Shown here: positions 45,151 to 56,600 of the stretch, piece after piece
Layout: each line of letters opens with the position of its first letter
Position numbering within the stretch: position 1 is the first letter of the stretch
NCBI GenBank assembly: GCA_045647865.1
Contig: JAZRMW010000063.1
Coordinates: 62,001 to 126,000, forward strand
Length of the DNA stretch: 64,000 bases
Source of the DNA: Phocaeicola_A sp045647865
GTDB taxonomy: Bacteria; Bacteroidota; Bacteroidia; Bacteroidales; Bacteroidaceae
Direction: 5' to 3'
Position numbers and translations under genes: made by a program
Notes under the pieces: generated by a model
Told to the model about the DNA's origin: nothing
The model's database searches: none
What the model saw: the letters and a program-made list of their open reading frames with translations, nothing else

Positions 45151-45699
45151 TCAATTATACAACATGCCAGCTTTCACCTGAGCAACCACCTCTTCACCCA
45201 CTAATGCCTCTGCCAAAGCGTATGCAAAGGGGAGCACTACGGCAGGTCCTTTACCGGTGATGATGTTGCCATCCTTCTCTACGGATGCAGCGGTGTATAT
45301 TGCACCAGCCAACTCACCTTCAAAGCCCGGATAGCAGGTTGCCTTCTTGCCATTGAGCAAACCCATGTGGCCATACACCATAGGAGCAGCACAGATAGCA
45401 GCTAACCACTTGCCAACCTCAGCATGGGCGCTGATGGCTGCACGCAATCCTTCGTGAGCATCCAAATTGGCCGCACCAGGCATTCCTCCGGGGAGAACCA
45501 GCATATCAGCTTCATTATAGCTACAATCAGCAAACAATGCATCAGCGACAACGGGGATGCCATGAGCACCATTCACCATTTCAGTAGGATTAATAGAGAC
45601 GGTTGTCACCTTCACACCTGCACGGCGAAGGACATCTACGGTTGCCAAGGCTTCAATCTCTTCAAAGCCATCGGCAAGAAACAAATATACGTTTTTCAT
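45151..45699 (-). CDS. DJ-1/PfpI family protein (YajL-like)
   Basis: 182 residues of the DJ-1 superfamily. The nucleophilic cysteine is in the elbow AAICAAPMVYG (near residue 103) and the partner Glu in FADGFEEIEA near residue 14; GGMPGAANL is also conserved. Family members act as glyoxalase/deglycase-like or oxidative-stress chaperones; the exact activity cannot be read here. Start is four bases after the tonB stop, so it is co-transcribed with the TonB system. Confidence 0.93.
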   Translation of the reverse strand: MKNVYLFLADGFEEIEALATVDVLRRAGVKVTTVSINPTEMVNGAHGIPVVADALFADCSYNEADMLVLPGGMPGAANLDAHEGLRAAISAHAEVGKWLAAICAAPMVYGHMGLLNGKKATCYPGFEGELAGAIYTAASVEKDGNIITGKGPAVVLPFAYALAEALVGEEVVAQVKAGMLYN

Positions 45700-45703
45700 T
45701 CTT

Positions 45704-46549
45704 TTATTTCAATTTAAAGAAATAAGTTATCGTACCACTTTGGTTATCCACTCCATTGACCGCATTGAAGCGTGCCCTACGGGCTGCATCAAGAGCTGCT
45801 TTACGAAGAGCAACATTCGTAGTATTGGTACGTCGATGGATTTCTGCACCTACCACTTGCCCGGAAGGATTAACTATAATGGTTACTACTACACGGCCCT
45901 CTTCCTGTACGTCATAATCAGGTGCTGGAAGCGCACCATTGAGTGAACGTCCTCCCAAATCAAAAGAACCGTATCCACCCGTACCTACAGGTTTTCCAGT
46001 CTCCATAGAGCCTTCCACAGAGCCTTGTACACCTTCTCCAGCATCGGCTTCGCCTTTATCTTTCATGGCATTTCCCTTACCGAATGCTCCTGCCATGCTC
46101 TTGGCAGCGGCTTCAGCAGCAGCTTTCTCGGCTTCGGCCTTCAATTCGGCTTCGGTCTTCTCTTTGGGTTGCTCTACAGGTTGCTCCTCGGGAGTATCTA
46201 CAGGTTGCTTGGGAGCAATCTCCTCCTTCTTTGGTTTTTCTTTCTTGGTCTCAATAGCTACAGTTTCTTCCAGATCCTGCGAAATTATTTTTTCCCCTAC
46301 GGGAGAAGGATTAGTCTTAGGTTGGGCAGGGATCGGCTTCGAAACAGGACGTACTTTCACCTCTGTCATATTGTATTGACCTCCCCCTTTGGCAAGCAAC
46401 TCTGTGCCCAACATGACGGGCACACCACTCTCCTCCTGAGGTACGGCCGCACGGATAAAGGCCAGCCACAAAATCAACAGAATCACCCCATGCAGAAGCA
46501 AAGTTCCTATCAATCCGACCTTGGTATGTTTACGATTGTCGTTGTCCAT
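45704..46549 (-). CDS. tonB: TonB family energy transducer
   Basis: 281 residues. One N-terminal membrane helix (LIGTLLLHGVILLILWLAFI), a Pro/Lys/Glu-rich periplasm-spanning linker (PKEEIAPKQPVDTPEEQP, then an Ala/Glu-rich helix) and a C-terminal TonB domain (GRVVVTIIVNPSGQVVGAEI to ITYFFKLK). Energises outer-membrane transporters using the ExbB/ExbD motor encoded just upstream. The short C-terminal domain resembles the TolA/TonB hybrids common in Bacteroidota. Confidence 0.92.
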   Translation of the reverse strand: MDNDNRKHTKVGLIGTLLLHGVILLILWLAFIRAAVPQEESGVPVMLGTELLAKGGGQYNMTEVKVRPVSKPIPAQPKTNPSPVGEKIISQDLEETVAIETKKEKPKKEEIAPKQPVDTPEEQPVEQPKEKTEAELKAEAEKAAAEAAAKSMAGAFGKGNAMKDKGEADAGEGVQGSVEGSMETGKPVGTGGYGSFDLGGRSLNGALPAPDYDVQEEGRVVVTIIVNPSGQVVGAEIHRRTNTTNVALRKAALDAARRARFNAVNGVDNQSGTITYFFKLK

Positions 46550-46615
46550 GTCTTTTTAGTTTTCTACTTATCACTACTAACTAATCACTACCAACTAGTC
46601 ACTAGCAGCCAATCA

Positions 46616-47035
46616 CTATCTCCTCTTATCCGGCCGACGGGTAGCTAATACCATCTTGAACTGGTTTTCGTTGGCAATGTTCAAGACCTTTACCACTTCG
46701 CTATAAGGAATCGTCTCGTCGGCATACAGTGCCACATACATTTCCGGTTCCTTGGCTGCACACTCCTGAAGAAAGGCCGGAAGTTCTTCCCACGTCACAG
46801 GCATCTCGTCCTGATTACCAAAAGCTGCATAGCAATTAAGTTGCTTGTCAATGATTACCCGAGCCAACGGTTTGGCCGATGTCTGTTGGCTACCTTGTGG
46901 CAGAAGCACCTTGATAGCATTGGGCGACACCATGGTGGAAGTAATCATGAAGAATATCAGTAACAGGAAAATGATGTCCGTCATGGACGACATGCTGAAT
47001 TCCGGCGATATTTTTGTTCTACGTTTAAGTCCCAT
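46616..47035 (-). CDS. exbD: ExbD/TolR family biopolymer transport protein
   Basis: 139 residues with one membrane helix (MTDIIFLLLIFFMITSTMV) that carries the proton-carrying Asp near its start, and a periplasmic domain (TIPYSEVVKVLNIANEN). Works with the ExbB channel encoded upstream and the TonB protein downstream. Confidence 0.94.
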   Translation of the reverse strand: MGLKRRTKISPEFSMSSMTDIIFLLLIFFMITSTMVSPNAIKVLLPQGSQQTSAKPLARVIIDKQLNCYAAFGNQDEMPVTWEELPAFLQECAAKEPEMYVALYADETIPYSEVVKVLNIANENQFKMVLATRRPDKRR

Positions 47036-47114
47036 AATTAATTGGTTGATGCGTTGATACGTTGGTGCGTTGATAGGGAATCACCCCTCAACCTTTCAAC
47101 CTATCAACCGATTT

Positions 47115-47816
47115 TCAATTTACAAAATCCATAAAAGCCAGCGTCTTTGCTTCCATCTCGTTGACAATATTGTCCACCTTTCCTACCAAATAGTTATAGG
47201 CAAACATAGCGGCAATACCAACGATAAGTCCTCCTACGGTAGTAATCATAGCTTCATAAATACCACCAGAGAGCAACGTGATGTCTATATTGTTTCCAGC
47301 ATTAGCCATTTCCCAAAAAGCCTGAATCATACCTGTTACAGTTCCCAAGAAACCAATCATAGGCGCACCGCTGGCGATGGTTGCCATGATAGGCAAATGA
47401 CGCTCAAGTTGAGCAACCTCCAAATTTCCAGCATTCTCAATAGCAGCCTGCACATCAGAAACCGGACGTCCCATACGGCTGATACCCTTCTCAATCATAC
47501 GGGCAACCGGCGTATTGGTCATGCGGCAATAATTGACGGCCGACTTCATATCACCCGTATGGATATAGTCGCGGATACGCTCCATAAACAAGGGATCATC
47601 CTTACTGGCCTTACGTAACGCAGAGAAACGTTCAAAGAAAATATAGAAACACACCACTGACAACAAGGCCAAGACGAGCATAATCCATCCACCCTTGAAA
47701 GCCATATCCAACAAACTCATTTCAGCAACGGGAACTTCCGTCATCACTTCGGTTGCCAGTTCTTCACCGGCTTGTACGGCTGCACTCTGAGCCACTAACA
47801 ATGTCAAAAGATTCAT
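47115..47816 (-). CDS. exbB: MotA/TolQ/ExbB proton channel protein
   Basis: 233 residues, three membrane helices: GGWIMLVLALLSVVCFYIFF, a second from IATIASGAPMIGFLGTVTGM, and MITTVGGLIVGIAAMFAYNY. The ExbB-type GTVTGMIQAF and TTVGGLIVGI motifs line the channel. Begins the exbB-exbD-tonB-DJ1 transcript. Confidence 0.95.
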   Translation of the reverse strand: MNLLTLLVAQSAAVQAGEELATEVMTEVPVAEMSLLDMAFKGGWIMLVLALLSVVCFYIFFERFSALRKASKDDPLFMERIRDYIHTGDMKSAVNYCRMTNTPVARMIEKGISRMGRPVSDVQAAIENAGNLEVAQLERHLPIMATIASGAPMIGFLGTVTGMIQAFWEMANAGNNIDITLLSGGIYEAMITTVGGLIVGIAAMFAYNYLVGKVDNIVNEMEAKTLAFMDFVN

Positions 47817-47920
47817 AGCGTTTATTTAAATTTACATTTTATTCTAATTCAGGTATCTGAACTCCTGTTACTTCTTAACTCCAGCAACTCCTTTATTTGC
47901 AGAAATCGAATGCTTGATTA

Positions 47921-48634
47921 TTACGACAAGCACTTCTTATATTCCTCGATCGTCGTTTTCAATCCCATATACAAGGCATCACAAATCAAGGCATGACCGA
48001 TGCTTGCCTCATCAATCCAAGGGATGTTGTCGTGGAGGTATTGCAGATTCTCCAAACTGAGGTCGTGACCCACATTCAATCCCAAGCCCAACGAACGGGC
48101 CACACGGGCAGCCTCTACAAAGGGAGCGATAGCCGCCTCACGATTTTTTGCATAATTAGCAGCATACGGTTCGGTGTAAAGTTCCACACGGTCAGCACCA
48201 ATCTTGGCTGCATATTCAATGAACACGGGGGTTGTATCCACAAACAACGAAGTACGGATACCCGCATCCTTGAACTCGCCCACCACATCAACCAGCATCT
48301 TTTCATTCTTTACGGTATCCCATCCCGCATTGGAGGTAATCTGATCAGGAGCATCGGGCACCAAAGTCACCTGATGAGGTTTCACCTTCAGCACCAAATC
48401 AATGAATTCCTTGGACGGATAACCTTCAATATTGAACTCCGTACGGAGTATCGGACGAAGGTTTACCACATCAGCATAACGGATGTGACGCTCATCGGGT
48501 CGGGGATGTACCGTAATTCCATCGGCTCCAAACACTTCACAATCCTGAGCCACCTTCAAAATATCGGGATTGTTACCTCCGCGAGCATTACGGATGGTAG
48601 CAACTTTATTGATGTTTACACTTAACTTGGTCAT
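47921..48634 (-). CDS. pdxJ: Pyridoxine 5'-phosphate synthase
   Basis: 237 residues, normal for PdxJ. Condenses 1-deoxyxylulose 5-phosphate with aminoacetone phosphate to pyridoxine phosphate. LSVNINKVATIRNARGG at the N-terminus, GITVHPRPDERHI, VTLVPDAPDQITSN and GHDLSLENL are family motifs. ATG 48634 is preferred to 48835: the promoter box at 48687-48694 excludes the longer form, which would also overlap nadK. Confidence 0.97.
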   Translation of the reverse strand: MTKLSVNINKVATIRNARGGNNPDILKVAQDCEVFGADGITVHPRPDERHIRYADVVNLRPILRTEFNIEGYPSKEFIDLVLKVKPHQVTLVPDAPDQITSNAGWDTVKNEKMLVDVVGEFKDAGIRTSLFVDTTPVFIEYAAKIGADRVELYTEPYAANYAKNREAAIAPFVEAARVARSLGLGLNVGHDLSLENLQYLHDNIPWIDEASIGHALICDALYMGLKTTIEEYKKCLS

Positions 48635-48686
48635 TTTCTTGTTCAATTTAAAAAAAAATCGCACTTTTGCACTCGAATAGAGATTG

Positions 48687-48729
48687 CAAAAATAACACAA
48701 CTTCGTGAATTGGCATACAACTATGCCAA
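48687..48729 (-). promoter_or_regulatory. pdxJ promoter box and operator-like palindrome between pdxJ and nadK
   Basis: Minus-strand TATTTTTG (-7 type) at 48687-48694. Just upstream is a perfect 8-bp inverted repeat, TTGGCATA/TATGCCAA at 48710-48717 and 48722-48729, where a regulator could contact both divergent promoters. Confidence 0.5.
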
Positions 48730-48767
48730 AAAGATAGACATTTTTAATAAAAAGATACCGTACAAAC

Positions 48768-49643
48768 ATGAGATTCATCCTCTTCGGGAACACTTTCCAA
48801 GCCAAGAAATCGGCACATACAGCCCATATCGTCAACCTCCTGCAAGCCCAAAAGAACGAAATCTATATTGGTGAAGAGTTTTACCATTTCCTTACAACCG
48901 AACAGGGCATGGACCTTTCGCCAGACGGAATTGTAGGTCCCGACGACGACTTCACCGCCGACATGGCCATCAGCATCGGAGGCGACGGAACCTTCCTGCG
49001 TACAGCCAGCCGCATCGGACACCGAGGTATCCCTATCCTGGGAGTAAACACCGGACGTTTGGGATTTATGACCGATGTCCGTCCCGATGAAATCGAAGCT
49101 GCCATCAGCGAAATTCTTGCCGGACAATACCAAGTGGAGGAACGAGCCACATTACATGTGACAGCCAATGGACAGAAACTCAAAGAGTATCCTTTCGCAT
49201 TGAATGAGATTGCCTTACTGAAGCAAGACACCTCATCCATGATAGGAATACGCACCAGTATCAACGGAAATTACCTGACCACCTACCAGGCCGACGGACT
49301 GGTCGTAGCCACTCCTACGGGTTCCACGGCCTACTCCCTCAGTGTCGGAGGTCCTATCATGGTACCCCGTTCAGGCACCATCGCCATCACTCCTGTTGCA
49401 CCTCACAGTCTCAATGTCCGTCCCATCGTCGTAAGGGATGATTGGGAAGTGACACTCGAAGTCAGTAGCCGCAGCCACAACTTCCTCATTGCCATCGACG
49501 GACGAAGCGAGACTTGTACCGAAGAGACCAGCATCACCATCCGCCGTGCCCCCTTCAACATCCGTGTAGTAAAACGAAACGGGCACCACTTCTTCGATAC
49601 CTTACGCGAGAAAATGATGTGGGGAGCGGATACTAGGGAGTAA
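48768..49643 (+). CDS. nadK: NAD kinase
   Basis: 291 residues. Phosphorylates NAD to NADP. Diagnostic motifs: MAISIGGDGTFLRTASRIG (GGDG near residue 70), GVNTGRLGFMTD, and PTGSTAYSLSVGGPIM. Divergent from pdxJ. A hairpin terminator overlaps its stop. Confidence 0.97.
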   Translation: MRFILFGNTFQAKKSAHTAHIVNLLQAQKNEIYIGEEFYHFLTTEQGMDLSPDGIVGPDDDFTADMAISIGGDGTFLRTASRIGHRGIPILGVNTGRLGFMTDVRPDEIEAAISEILAGQYQVEERATLHVTANGQKLKEYPFALNEIALLKQDTSSMIGIRTSINGNYLTTYQADGLVVATPTGSTAYSLSVGGPIMVPRSGTIAITPVAPHSLNVRPIVVRDDWEVTLEVSSRSHNFLIAIDGRSETCTEETSITIRRAPFNIRVVKRNGHHFFDTLREKMMWGADTRE

Positions 49644-49700
49644 AAGAATCATCCCTGCAACCTTATATCAATATTCGGTTGCAGGGATGATTCTTTTTAT
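49642..49700. terminator. Strong bidirectional terminator after nadK
   Basis: AAGAATCATCCCTGCAACC and GGTTGCAGGGATGATTCTT form a long perfect stem, flanked by A- and T-rich sides, between nadK (+) and the secreted-protein operon (-). Confidence 0.9.
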
Positions 49701-49713
49701 AAACGCCTACTAA

Positions 49714-50640
49714 TTATTTGACAACCATCTTCTTGCCATTTACGATATAAACGCCAGTAAGAAATCCCCTTTGAAGGCCTTCCATAGGTATTTGTCGCTT
49801 CACAATTACACCTTGCAGAGAATAAACATCTACCAATTTGTTTGTAATGACAGCATTGATACCATCTATTTCAAAACTACCAGTGACAATTACATCCTCG
49901 GCTGGCATAATTTCGGGAATCTCACTCCATCCACTGAAAATATAACCTTCTTTGACGGGAGCTGCTTCGGCAATGATACTTGTTCCGTATTCAAGTTCTG
50001 TCCTCTTGTACTCTACATCATCTACCATATATAATAAGGTATAGCGATTCACAGTAAATGAGCCTTCTACTGTCACATCCTTCGCAGGCATCGTTTCGGG
50101 AATTTCACTCCAGCCACTGAAGGTGTGACCTTCTTTGGTTAATGCATCTTTCTGCACAAGTTCTGTACCATAGGTAATGCTATCTACGGAATATTCTGCA
50201 CCGTCCAACAAATAAGTCAAGCGATATCTATTTCTACATTCCAAAATAAGCGGCTTACTGGGAACACCAACAATGGCTTGATGCTCAAATGTAAGATTTA
50301 TTTCAAGTTCCTTTTCTACAGAATGAACTGCATCGTAATATTTAAAAGTAACGATTTCGCCAGATTCTTCGTTACTGCGTATTCGCAATGAATAATAACC
50401 AAATCCACTGTCATCGACGATTTCGCACACCGCCACTCCACGGCATTCATCGCCCACAAATGCCGCAACCTCATAATCTTGGATAATCGTCACCATAGCA
50501 CCATCAATCTGAAGTCCGACGTAGGCCACCATATCATATTGGAAGTCGGAAGGATTGCACGTCCAATGCCCAGCTTGAGCGTTACACAAGCATAGAATCA
50601 TTCCAACCAACCAACTTAACAGAACTTTTATCTTTCTCAT
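49714..50640 (-). CDS. Secreted InlB-repeat protein, last gene of the giant surface operon
   Basis: 308 residues. Signal peptide (VLLSWLVGMILCLCNAQA), a first domain holding EVAAFVGDECRGVA (about residues 55-75) that recurs in the 2705-residue neighbour, then two InlB B-type (Listeria-Bacteroides) repeats, each ending GWSEIPE(T/I)MPA(K/E)DV, and a C-terminal sorting-like tail (VDVYSLQGVIVKRQ, GVYIVNGKKMVVK). Thirteen bases downstream of the giant gene. Probably surface-attached or secreted by a type IX-like route; no enzymatic motif. Confidence 0.8.
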   Translation of the reverse strand: MRKIKVLLSWLVGMILCLCNAQAGHWTCNPSDFQYDMVAYVGLQIDGAMVTIIQDYEVAAFVGDECRGVAVCEIVDDSGFGYYSLRIRSNEESGEIVTFKYYDAVHSVEKELEINLTFEHQAIVGVPSKPLILECRNRYRLTYLLDGAEYSVDSITYGTELVQKDALTKEGHTFSGWSEIPETMPAKDVTVEGSFTVNRYTLLYMVDDVEYKRTELEYGTSIIAEAAPVKEGYIFSGWSEIPEIMPAEDVIVTGSFEIDGINAVITNKLVDVYSLQGVIVKRQIPMEGLQRGFLTGVYIVNGKKMVVK

Positions 50641-50652
50641 ATTTTCAAATTC

Positions 50653-53600
50653 TTATTTCTTTATTACCTTCTTTTGCATGATTCCACTATCCGTATTCAC
50701 CGTTACGACATAAACACCAACTGCAAGTTCCGAGATGTCCACCTTATTGCCTACGGGAATACCATCAGTATGCTTCTGTACAATACCGTTGACATCTGTC
50801 ACACGCACCTGACGAATCTTCTTCACGTTTCCAAAGAAACGAATCTGATTATCCGTCGTAGTCAGATACAGTCCATTCTCTATGGAACCGATATTGGTTG
50901 CACCCAATGACAAATACAACGGAGTCTTGAAATTGCCCAATGTACCGTTTTGGAAAAGAGTTGTTTCGTTCAGATCATAGATTTGACCACTCAGTTTGTC
51001 CAGTGCTTTAAAACAAACCGGTTGTCCAACCACATTGCCATGCACGGTAATGAACTGGTATCCATTGTCTTCTATGGCCATACCACGACATTCATCATCT
51101 ACAAAAGCTGCAATCAGAAATTCTCCGTTCACTCCATTATCACAAAGCTGAGCTACAATGCCCATATTATCTGCATAACGATGCTCATCATACTCCCAGA
51201 AATCAGGAATATCTATCCCCCGAAGCTGTGCTTCTAATGGACGGACATTGAATGTCAGCGCAGGACGAGACGGATAGTTGAATGATTTCATCCCTTGAGT
51301 GTAAAAGAGATAACCGGCTCCAGGTTTCATTGTTTCCAGACTGCCAATCCATGAGGTTCCGTCATACATGGCAAAGGCATCCTGTCCCTTGACTACATCG
51401 TTTGTTGTGGCCACCACATTCCGCAAAGCATCATTAACGCTCATTTCCACTTGAGGCAGATAACCCACCCAATTCCAGCCGTTCTCCAAAGTAATTGTAT
51501 TGCCGTCAAGACCGAGAGGAAGCCCCATCAACGACAGATTAATAGACTCTGATACCTGTAACTTATATGCCTGTCGGGGAGAAAGTTCATCCAAAGTTCC
51601 CAACCATCCATACACGGGATCGTTCACCAACTCTTCGGTCTGTCCGAGCAGAATGACCGACGCACTCCCAACGGGAGCCAACAATACAGGAACGTCTTTC
51701 AGTGCCTTATCGGCCACATTCACCGAGAACCAGTTCCATCCGGCAGACAACGTGTAATCCAATGTCACATTCACTATCTCAGAGAACAAGGCCTCCACAA
51801 GCATCGGTTCTGTCACTGTCACTGTCAGCTCTTTCTCATACCCGACCAACTTTCCGTTTATCTTCCAACCATCGAAATTGTACCAGTTCATCGGTGAAGC
51901 CACAAATTCAAGTACATCTCCATGCTGATAGATACCCGTAGCACTGCTAGTCACCATACCTCCCACGGCATCATATTCCAAAGTGACATTGTAATGCTTC
52001 GGAACGAAAGAGGCCACCACGGTAGCATCAGCATTCGGTACATAGTCACAAGTTGGAGTAGTTGAAAGCACATCATTTCCATAACTCCAACTCAGGAACT
52101 CATACCCATCAGCAGGAATAGCACTCAAAGTAAGGGTATCCCCATACATATACAACCCTGAAGCCGGACTCACCTGTCCGCCCTCTTCAGGAGAAGCCAA
52201 CACCTTCAAGCTAACCTTGCCATCCACATATTGGATCCACGAAGTTGTTTCACCGACACGTCCAGCAAAGCCTTCCTGATCTTGGATATGGGCAGCCTGC
52301 ACCGTCAAGACGTAATATCCGTTAGCCAAAGCAGTCAAGGCTGACACATCCAAATTGAAATTCTTTTCATCAATGGCTGTAATCACAATTTGGGAAGCAT
52401 CCAATGCTTTTCCTTGACAGTTCAAAGCCAGGTCATCCGTTGTAAACGTCGTATCCACAATCGCTTTGTTAAAGCGTACCGTCAAGCTTTGCAACGGCTT
52501 ATGCAATACCTCTGTATTCTTAGGTACTCCACTGAACGATTCCACTTGCAACTCTACAGCTGGACGGGGTTCAAAGGTCAACAGATACTGCTCTGCCGTT
52601 GTTCCCATCTTGTCTGCAAAATGCAATCTATTCTCATACAATGGGTCACGTCCGTCCCGCAACGTACGGTCCGTCTGCCAGAAGTTTCGGAGGTTGATTT
52701 CCTCACCGTCACTCACACGGACAATACTTACCAATCCTTGACGACCGGCAGTCGGATCAATGACAGAACCATAGTTCCATCCTACCATAGCCGGAGTCAC
52801 CTCCAATACATATTCCGTATCACTATTCATGGTCATGCTTGCCGCCTTTGTCACGGCCACACTTTCAATCGTAGCATCTGACAAATAGAGCATATCGGGC
52901 ATATCCTCAGCATCAGTGATGTCGTTCACCAAAAATCCGACCAAATTTGTTCCATCTGCTCCCGACACTTTCAAACTGTGGACAAGTTCATGAATCGTTA
53001 CTTTATCCAACAGCGAAAGATCTTCATTGCCATAGCTGCTTACATGAGTAGCTTCTATATCGTACTTCGTAAAGTGGCCCAACAACGTAGATTGCAGCCA
53101 CCACTGGGCATAGGCTGTACTCTGAGCCGGGATTGTTCCGAATTCAGTAGCCACATTACCACCTAAAGCCAAAGTATGCTCACTGCCATTCAGTTGCGAA
53201 CTCAACAATTCAAAGTCTATCAACAGTCCTTTTTCATTGTCGATAATCTCTGGTTGATGAGTTGTCATACGTACATCTGTTGCAGTACCATATCCTTTAT
53301 TATTAATAAGGAGAGAGAACTCTGCAGGAATCATGGGTTCGACCACATCTCCCGTCAATGCATCATCTCCAAAGATATCCCGTTGCATGAAATAGTTCAG
53401 ATCCAAATCCGGCGAAGACTTCACAAGTAAAGCAACAGGATAAAGCGTATGTTGTTTCAAACCATTACCATCATTGAATGTCAACGAACCTCCAAACTTA
53501 TACGTCACATCATTGTTTGGAGCCGCAAATTTTGTTGGTATAAAAAGGAATGTAAATGTTCCCGTTTGATTCCCATCAAGAGAATACACCCCATCAGTTG

Positions 53601-56600
53601 TTTCGACAAGCCCTTCTACAGATTCCAAATTAATCTGCATTTCATGACCAGTTGCCAATATGCCATCTTCATTTGTTGCATTGATAAACGGAGATATATC
53701 TGTCAGCTTTTCACTTGTACTGTTCTCAATAACCAAAGTTCCACGGAATGCCTGACGAGTAAATACCATTTCTTGCTTGAATTGTAGTTTTACTGAAGCA
53801 CAAACATTTTCAGAATTTCCATTTATAGCTTCTGCATCTTCATTCATGATTTGAATCATATCCAAGCAATCGACATAGCCCAATTCTTTAATATTCTGCT
53901 CATATCTATTTATTTCACTTCGATATTTTTCCAACAAGTTGGTGTCACAATAATTTGTATCTAAGACATCCATTTTATCATATATGCGGAACGTATTAAT
54001 TTGACGTTCAATAAAAGAACGCAAACTAAAGTCATACCAATCCGGCATTTGCTGAGGCATATCTTGAATATATGTAGCATAGATGGAATTGATATCAGTT
54101 GAATAAAGTGTTCCATCATCATGCATTTGGGTTATACCATCAAGTATGGTATCCAGATTAGGAATCAGCAGATTAACAGTTTCCTCATCATCCAACATTT
54201 TGGGTGCATTGGTCAATTCATTATAATACAAATCAATAATTGTTTCATACTCAATCAACAATTGCAAACGATCAAGATAATAATCACGTAAATCCTGTGA
54301 TTTTCCCCAATTAGATGTTCTGGAAAAACGATTCCCGTGATTTTTCAGTTCCTGTATTATACATTTAAACCTGCTATTTGGTTTTGGAATATCTAACTCT
54401 TTCATCAATTCCTTCAAAATCTTATTAAAAGGAGGACGGAGTTTTGGAAGATCTGGAATAAGACAAGCCATAGAACAAAATGCCGTACTGAGCACTTCAT
54501 TAATCGCCATTAAATCAACTTGAGATACAGGACGTTTAACATATCGAAGTTGCGGTTCTTTGGCTTCTGGACCATCCGTATATTCAGGTCTCGTAGGTTC
54601 TTCATTTTTAGGAGTCGGATTCTGGGGAGTGTTTTCCGATTCATCCGGATCGCATGCACGCATCAGGAAATAGCCGACTTTTCCTATCCACGCTGTTCTA
54701 TCACCCTTACAAACCCATTGCCAGTTAGCATAAGTTTCACTATGGCATTTTCCTTTAGAAGCCTTAGCACGAGCAAATGTACTTATCACACTGACAGATT
54801 GGGTATCCAACGTAACCAAGACAGGGATTGAACGTCCTTCCTGTGGTGCCAAATCAAAGCCTGCGTATTCATCAAGTGGAGTAAATAAAAAACCTTCCCG
54901 TACAGGCAATTCAACACAAACATTATTAGCAGTAATAAGACCTCGGTTTACAACTGTAACATGGTACAATAATTGTCCTCCAAGTTCCACATCATACAAA
55001 TCTAATGTATCTGGTGTTATTAGTTCTACAACGGGTACCGGCACTTGACTTTCATAAACAAACTCAGAAACAATTTCATACTTATCTTCCACAGTCGTCT
55101 CTTCAACATTCCATCTGATGCTGATAGCCTGATATGAAATTGTTGCCACATGTTCCGTTGTCTCCCCCGGACTAACCAAGACATGTTGCATATACGAACT
55201 ATGCTTGGATGCTGAAACATACAATGTATAATATCCTTCTGGTATTTGTTCAAAAAGTACCCCCCCCTCTACGGTTGTCGTATCCGTATAAAGAGTTTTA
55301 CCTGTATTATAATCTTTCAGCACAACATAAGCACCTTCAACATAAGGATATTGACCATCTGCGGTTCCATATATAGTACTTTCATCTTGAACACGTACGA
55401 GTAAGTTTCCATGCTCCTCGCCCACAACTTTCAGGCTATATGAAACAATTTGGCCATCAGCATTTTCACAATTAATGGCTATATTTCCTTTTTGAATGAC
55501 ATTCACATCAAGCCCTTCCGGATTGAAGCACAATTCCACGACGGCACTGTCTCCTGTGGATAAAGAAGGAATCTCTGTTGGAGTCGTTAAAGAAAAGAAA
55601 TTCTGATTCTCAGGCACAGTTACAGTAATACGCCCAGTTTCCCCCAATCCAGAATTTGTAAGTACAACAGGAATGTTTGTCGTTTTTTTATTCGTAATAT
55701 TAGTTCTGATAATTTCCTTATCCACAACAAGTTTTGCCTGTTGGGTATTGGCAAAATTGTAGAGAACAAAATTCATTGTTGCACCTTCTTCACTACTCAA
55801 GTTTATTCCGACACGCTCCCAAGTATTACTGGTCGATGGCTTTTCTGAGAGTAATGTCAATTCTACTAAAGCTTCACTATTACCTTCAAGCAATGTAATA
55901 TCTTTTGTTGTCACTTGATAATGTCCGCCATTATCTGTTACTGTAGCTTTGATATTATGTAGAGGCAAACTACTAAGATTCTTAATAGGAACATTTACGA
56001 CGTAAGGTGTACCAACTGTCAAATAACTCTTGATATAAGAAGCAGATGTTCGAGTCATCCCATAAACATGAATAGTTGCAGTCCCATCCTTCATTTCTTC
56101 TCCTGGAGCACAAACACCTATAGTAAAATCACCACACATACCAGACGGTAACGTATATTCTGTCTCGAAATTTCCGTTTATATCCGTAGTTGCCAATAAA
56201 GCCTGACGAGAACCATAACAAACAATATAGGGTTCGACTTCAATACCACTATTACCACCTTTCAATGCTGTCACCTTACCGCTAATTTTGACCACATCGC
56301 CCATCTGATAATTTGTACGATCAGTTTCTACGGTATATGTATAAGCAGGATTAACCACAAATGGTATGCCAAATGTATTATTGAACTCTAATATTTCATC
56401 AAAGTCACGCCCTTTATTACACTCAATACCTATGTAATAGTTCCCTGGAACAGAAGGAGCAACAAAATCCAAACTCACCTTTTTTTCTTCCATCGAAGGT
56501 ATTGGTTCCGCAATGGTCAATGTCAGGATTTCACCATTTACAGAAACTGTATAAGTACTCCGAGCCGGAATTTCTTTTACACCGATATTGGCAAAAGTAA

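Noticed and set aside
44363..45154. Longer ispD start at 45154
   Set aside because: The added residues lack IspD similarity and come from a repeat-like spacer.
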